Shown piece after piece: positions 60,026-64,000 of a DNA stretch of 64,000 bases. Made by a program: the position numbers and the translations under genes. Numbering within the stretch: position 1 is the stretch's first letter; the number at the start of each line of letters is the position of its first letter. Origin of the DNA: Emticicia sp. C21 (GTDB taxonomy: Bacteria > Bacteroidota > Bacteroidia > Cytophagales > Spirosomataceae); assembly GCF_003418935.1 (NCBI RefSeq), contig NZ_QVMT01000017.1, forward strand, positions 1-64,000. Direction: 5' to 3'. The notes beneath the pieces are model-generated. The model searched no databases. It worked only from the letters and a program-made list of their open reading frames with translations, and had not been told where the DNA came from.

Positions 60026-61129
60026 ATGTTAAAACCTGTTCTTTCAATTAAGCTACGCTTTTTATGCTTAATTCTATTCTTATGTTCGGCCTATTACCCC
60101 CTATCCGCTCAGCAAGATACTACTATCGTCATCAAGGTTTTAGGAGGTCTGCAATTTGATTTGCCCCGTTTTGCAGTCAAGCCTAATACACGGGTAACGA
60201 TTACTTTAGATAACCATGATGATATGGCACATAATCTGGTAGTTACGCAACCCAACTCACGCGTGAAAGTAGTTGATGACGCTTTGAAATTGGCAGAGAA
60301 AGGCGCTAAAATGGATTATGTACCAAATTCACCATTAGTAATTGCGCATACCAAAATTCTTGACCCTGGCCGGATGGAAAGCATTACTTTTCTGGTAGAC
60401 AAAGAGGGCACCTACCCTTATGTATGTACGTACCCGGGTCATGGCTATGTAATGTATGGCGCTATGTATGTTACGACAAAGCCATTACCACCAATTGAAA
60501 AAGATTTAAATGTACCGGAAGCTCATAGACAAAAAACAGGTGCGATGACCGGCCATGCAGGACATCAGATGGCTGCTCCATCACCTCACCCTTATCCGCT
60601 TAAGTATCCATTGCATTATCGTACTTTTATGCCTGATTGTGGACCCGCAGCCATTGCAGTGGCTTTAACAGAAACAGAATCTTATTGTTTTGATGCAGGT
60701 AAATGTTATTTAAGATATGCATGGTCAGGCGGGTTTGTAGATAACAGTGAACAATGGAAAGGTAATGGCAGCAAGCTCACTAAAATAGTGGGGGATGTTT
60801 ATTGGCGAGATAATACCGGATTTCCATTTAAAGTAGGTACGATAGACAATACTCCCGAGGTTCATTTCAAAGGCTATCATTTTACTAATCGTTTGCCTAC
60901 TTTCAGATATTTGTTGAATACGATTGAAGTAAAAGAAACGCTTACTTTGTTGCCCAATGGCGCAGGCTTAAGCAGAACTTTTACTTTTAAAAATAATAAG
61001 CAATCGCTTTTCTTTGTTACCAAAGCAGATGATGGCATTACCTATAAGAGTTCAGTAGGTAAATTTGATAATGGCATATTGAAGATTCCTGCAGGAACAC
61101 AAAAAGTAACTCTAACCATGAAGAAATAA
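60026..61129 (+). CDS. Secreted protein with N-terminal cupredoxin domain
   Basis: This 367-residue protein has a signal peptide (about 1-29, ending LSAQQ). An azurin/plastocyanin-like type 1 copper domain spans about 33-150. Copper ligands look complete: His in DNHDDMAHNLVVTQP (about 72), then Cys, His and Met in YVCTYPGHGYVMYGAM (about 133-143). A His-rich link (HAGHQMAAPSPH) follows. The C-terminal part (about 190-365) is beta-rich, with no domain I recognise with certainty. A -7 element (TATTTTTG, 59990-59997) precedes it. The next gene, a beta-propeller dehydrogenase-like protein, starts after 1 bp, which suggests an electron-transfer pair. Confidence 0.85.
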   Translation: MLKPVLSIKLRFLCLILFLCSAYYPLSAQQDTTIVIKVLGGLQFDLPRFAVKPNTRVTITLDNHDDMAHNLVVTQPNSRVKVVDDALKLAEKGAKMDYVPNSPLVIAHTKILDPGRMESITFLVDKEGTYPYVCTYPGHGYVMYGAMYVTTKPLPPIEKDLNVPEAHRQKTGAMTGHAGHQMAAPSPHPYPLKYPLHYRTFMPDCGPAAIAVALTETESYCFDAGKCYLRYAWSGGFVDNSEQWKGNGSKLTKIVGDVYWRDNTGFPFKVGTIDNTPEVHFKGYHFTNRLPTFRYLLNTIEVKETLTLLPNGAGLSRTFTFKNNKQSLFFVTKADDGITYKSSVGKFDNGILKIPAGTQKVTLTMKK

Positions 61130-61130
61130 G

Positions 61131-62621
61131 ATGAAAACGATAAGATATATAATAGTTTTTGCCATAGCCTTGCTATTCGCTCAGAATAGCTTTGCTAAAT
61201 ATTATGCACCTAAGGATTCAGCGGCTGATTATTATAGCGTTGAAAATATTCCTTTGCCGGATGGTTTGATTGCTGAAACAGGAGCTATTGGTTTTATGCC
61301 GGATGGTCGCTTCATTGCCTGTTTCCACAGAGGTGAAATCATGACCTATAACCGGAAAACGAAGAAATGGAAACTCTTTGCCGAAGGTTTGCATGACCCA
61401 TTAGGTATTTTAGTGGTGAATGACAGAGAAATTCTGATTATGCAACGCCCTGAACTAACCCGTATCAGAGATACAGATGGCGATGGTGTAGCAGATGATT
61501 ATGAAACAGTAACAGATGATTTTGGATTATCAGGTAATTACCATGAGTTTGCTTTTGGGCCAGTGGCAGATAAGCAGGGCAATTTATATATAGCCCTGAA
61601 TCTCGCTTCTAATGGTGCGGGGATTAGAAAAGAAATCAGAGGAAAATATGATTCGCTTTCTCGTCCGGGCCGGATGTACTCTTGTGTGCCTTATAGAGGT
61701 TGGATTATGAAGCTGACTAAAGATGGAAAATTGCACCCATATGCGGTTGGTTTCCGTTCGCCTAACAGTCTGGGCTTTGATGCGCAAGGCCGTTTATTTG
61801 TTTCTGATAATCAGGGCGACTGGCTGGGTACGAGCAAATTATTTCATGTAGAAGAAGGTAAATTCTATGGGCATCCCGCAGGGTTAATCTGGAAAGAGGA
61901 TTTTCCGAGAGTAGTACCTATTACCTTACCCGTAGCAAAACTGGATAGTATGCGTACCAAAGAGTCTTTTCAGTTTCCGCATGGTTATTTTGCCAATTCT
62001 CCTACCCAACCTATCTGGGATAATACCAAAGGGAAATTCGGTCCTTTTGCCGGACAAATGATTGTTGGAGACATGGACCATAAATATGTGATGCGAATAC
62101 TACCTGAAGAAGTGGGCGGCGCATTGCAAGGGGCTTGTATACCGATGAATTTTGGTTCTAAAATGCGTATTGGCAATAATCGTTTGGTTTTTGCACCCGA
62201 TGGAAGTCTCTGGGTAGGACAAAATGATCATGGTTGGGCAGGCTCAAGAGGGATTCAGCACATTTCATGGAAAGGTAAAACGCATTTGGATATCATGGCA
62301 ATGAATCTGACTAAGACGGGCTTTGATTTGACTTTTACTCTCCCATTAAACGAAGAAGCAGCGAAAGATTTAGCCAATTATAAATTCAAACGTTTTTATT
62401 ACGAATATCATCAGGCTTATGGCTCTAAACAATTTGATGTGCAGGATGTGCCTGTAAAATCTATCAAATTATCAGCCGACCGTAAGAAAGTTTCGCTTGA
62501 GTTGGCCGAAATGAAAGCAGGGTATGTCTATGAGCTAAGAACCGGAGATATAAAAACCAACGACGAAAAATACTTATTCAATAACCTAATTTGCTACTCA
62601 TTAAACAAACTGCGGGATTGA
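61131..62621 (+). CDS. Secreted beta-propeller protein, sorbosone/PQQ sugar dehydrogenase-like
   Basis: This 496-residue protein has a signal peptide (about 1-22). The main part is a six-bladed propeller resembling the soluble glucose/sorbosone dehydrogenase and DUF7133 group: PDGLIAETGAIGFMPDGRFI, a calcium-like DTDGDGVADD loop, LGFDAQGRLFVSDNQGDWLG and VFAPDGSLWVGQNDHGWAGS. Whether the PQQ-binding residues are all present cannot be settled by eye. C-terminal beta region about 390-490. It is cotranscribed with the cupredoxin gene 1 bp upstream; a role as a periplasmic sugar oxidase passing electrons to copper protein is plausible inference. Confidence 0.8.
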   Translation: MKTIRYIIVFAIALLFAQNSFAKYYAPKDSAADYYSVENIPLPDGLIAETGAIGFMPDGRFIACFHRGEIMTYNRKTKKWKLFAEGLHDPLGILVVNDREILIMQRPELTRIRDTDGDGVADDYETVTDDFGLSGNYHEFAFGPVADKQGNLYIALNLASNGAGIRKEIRGKYDSLSRPGRMYSCVPYRGWIMKLTKDGKLHPYAVGFRSPNSLGFDAQGRLFVSDNQGDWLGTSKLFHVEEGKFYGHPAGLIWKEDFPRVVPITLPVAKLDSMRTKESFQFPHGYFANSPTQPIWDNTKGKFGPFAGQMIVGDMDHKYVMRILPEEVGGALQGACIPMNFGSKMRIGNNRLVFAPDGSLWVGQNDHGWAGSRGIQHISWKGKTHLDIMAMNLTKTGFDLTFTLPLNEEAAKDLANYKFKRFYYEYHQAYGSKQFDVQDVPVKSIKLSADRKKVSLELAEMKAGYVYELRTGDIKTNDEKYLFNNLICYSLNKLRD

Positions 62622-62734
62622 TTTTTTTGTTCTCTTAAAAGAATAAGATAGAAAGCAGTTTAGCGACTGACTAATATCATATTTGCTCATGACTTTATGT
62701 ATGAGTTTTGTACTACGAATCAATCTTATTGAAA

Positions 62735-64000
62735 ATGGCAATTGTTTCAGCAGAAGAAGCCCTGAAAGTAATTAAATCGGGCGATAAAATATATGTTCAT
62801 AGTGTAGCAGCTGCTCCGCAGCATTTATTGGATAATTTAGTAAAGCGCTCTGGTGAGCTACGAAATGTAGAATTATATCATTTGCATACTGAGGGCGAGG
62901 CTCCTTATACTCGCTCGGAATATGAAGGTATTTTTCATACCAATGCTTTTTTTATTGGCAAAAATGTAAGAAAAGCCATTGAAGAAGGCCGTGGAAGTTA
63001 TATTCCGGTGTTTTTATCAGAAATCCCCCGTTTATTCAAGCAAAAGATTATTCAGCTCAATGTTGCCTTAATCTCCGTTTCTCCGCCAGATAAAAATGGA
63101 TTCTGTTCCTTAGGTACATCAGTTGATGCTACATTAGCTGCACTGGATTCGGCAGATATTGTGATTGCACAGGTAAATAAATTTGTACCCCGTACTTTAG
63201 GTGATAGTCAGATACACAGTAGCAAGATTAATTATCTTGTACCTTTTGATGCTCCTTTACATGAGGTTTCGTGGGGAAATCCTACAGACATTGAACAGAA
63301 GATTGGTAATCATGTAGCTTCGCTGGTAGAAGATGGCGCTACCCTTCAGATGGGCATAGGTAATATCCCGAATGCTGTTTTATCTGTTCTGGGTAATCAT
63401 AAAGACTTAGGGATTCATACAGAAATGTTTTCTGATGGGGTTATTCCATTAGTTGAAAAAGGAGTAATCACCGGACGTTATAAGAAAAAACATCGGGGTA
63501 AAATTGTTTCTACCTTTCAATATGGCAGCAAAAGATTGTATGACTTTGTAGATGATAATCCATTGATTACCATGCTTCCTGTTGATTATGTCAACGATAC
63601 TTCAATCATCAGGCAAAATCCAAAGGTGACTGCGATTAATAGTGCCATTGAGATTGATATTACCGGGCAGGTTTGTGCGGATAGTATTGGTTATAAAATG
63701 TATTCAGGTGTTGGTGGGCAAATGGACTTTATCAGAGGAGCAGCACTTTCAGAAGGAGGTAAAGCCATTATTGCTTTGCCTGCAGCTACGAAATATGGGG
63801 AATCTAAGATTGCTACTCATCTGAAAGAAGGTGCCGGAGTAGTTACTACCCGTGCCCATGTGCATTATGTAGTAACTGAATATGGAATCGCCTATCTCTA
63901 TGGTAAAAATCTGGTTGAACGCGCCAAAGAACTGATTAAAGTAGCCCACCCCGACCATCAGGAACGGTTAGAGAAAGAAGCTTTTGAGCGATTTAAGCAT
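62735..64000 (+). CDS. Acetyl-CoA hydrolase/CoA-transferase family protein (cut by window end)
   Basis: The open frame of 422 codons runs to the window edge; the family usually has about 430 residues, so only a few are missing. It belongs to the acetyl-CoA hydrolase/4-hydroxybutyrate CoA-transferase family (Cat1/AbfT). It starts MAIVSAEEALKVIKSGDKIY and carries an N-terminal HSVAAAPQHLLDNLV motif. The CoA-binding loop is LQMGIGNIPNAVLS and the catalytic Glu230 lies in HTEMFSDGVIP. It transfers CoA between acetyl-CoA and a short acid. It lies 113 bp after the beta-propeller gene; no terminator is seen between them. Confidence 0.92.
   Translation, partial: MAIVSAEEALKVIKSGDKIYVHSVAAAPQHLLDNLVKRSGELRNVELYHLHTEGEAPYTRSEYEGIFHTNAFFIGKNVRKAIEEGRGSYIPVFLSEIPRLFKQKIIQLNVALISVSPPDKNGFCSLGTSVDATLAALDSADIVIAQVNKFVPRTLGDSQIHSSKINYLVPFDAPLHEVSWGNPTDIEQKIGNHVASLVEDGATLQMGIGNIPNAVLSVLGNHKDLGIHTEMFSDGVIPLVEKGVITGRYKKKHRGKIVSTFQYGSKRLYDFVDDNPLITMLPVDYVNDTSIIRQNPKVTAINSAIEIDITGQVCADSIGYKMYSGVGGQMDFIRGAALSEGGKAIIALPAATKYGESKIATHLKEGAGVVTTRAHVHYVVTEYGIAYLYGKNLVERAKELIKVAHPDHQERLEKEAFERFKH

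Overview
The window looks like chromosomal DNA of a Bacteroidota bacterium, most likely a cytophagian (Cytophagales, Spirosomaceae-like). The evidence is the AT-rich sequence, start codons without Shine-Dalgarno sites, promoters of the TTG-N18..21-TAnnTTTG type, and typical Bacteroidota families (BatD, DUF4142, DUF6249, YCF48-like, LytS/LytTR pairs, a DinB with a signal peptide). The genus call is inference. Apart from the C-terminal end of a transposase at the extreme left edge, I see no mobile element, CRISPR array, tRNA or rRNA.

Layout. 1-5.6 kb: transposase tail, tatA, a DUF1232 protein, mdh, a TPR-like protein next to secG, a DUF2304 protein and a MacB/FtsX-type permease. 5.8-13.4 kb: a secreted M28 peptidase, a YciI/DGPF protein with its ECF42-like sigma factor, a conserved secreted protein, small stress-type proteins (DUF2188-like, DUF4142), a stand-alone LytTR protein, and a GNAT/DinB pair. 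13.5-25.7 kb: an unusual two-repeat secreted protein, aldose 1-epimerase, an M1 peptidase, folB, a DivIVA-like protein with a helix-hairpin-helix module, a WD40 protein, a cupin, rlmI, a Tat-exported TIM-barrel protein and purine nucleoside phosphorylase. 25.7-38.4 kb: rpmB, a GNAT, an ECF sigma/anti-sigma pair, DUF6249, YCF48-like, BatD-like, amidase, a beta-lactamase/ChbG deacetylase fusion, alpha/beta hydrolase, type II NADH dehydrogenase, DinB and YceI.

38.6-49.9 kb is the centrepiece: a complete nine-gene myo-inositol catabolic operon (iolB, iolC, iolA/mmsA, iolG, a Na+/solute symporter, a class II aldolase in the IolJ role, iolD, iolE, and a LacI-family regulator overlapping iolE by 4 nt). 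Its promoter region has a good TTTG/TAnnTTTG promoter, two tandem LacI-like operators (TTTnAAACGTTTGC) spaced 21 bp, and several TTGTCT-containing inverted repeats. Together the genes would import inositol, oxidise and dehydrate it, hydrolyse and isomerise the ring product, phosphorylate it and cleave it to DHAP and malonate semialdehyde, which IolA turns into acetyl-CoA.

50-64 kb: a dienelactone hydrolase, a LytS/LytTR two-component system followed by a Spy-like periplasmic protein and a probable envelope protein, a 1-kb gene-less region holding what look like two related tandem small RNAs plus a third candidate, an OmpR/HAMP-kinase two-component system with a nucleotidyltransferase, an ACS-type MFS transporter, a cupredoxin-domain protein next to a secreted beta-propeller dehydrogenase-like protein, and an acetyl-CoA hydrolase/transferase cut by the window end. 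The tandem small-RNA pair is the best candidate for something undescribed; the iol operator array, the beta-lactamase/deacetylase fusion and the two-repeat secreted protein come next.
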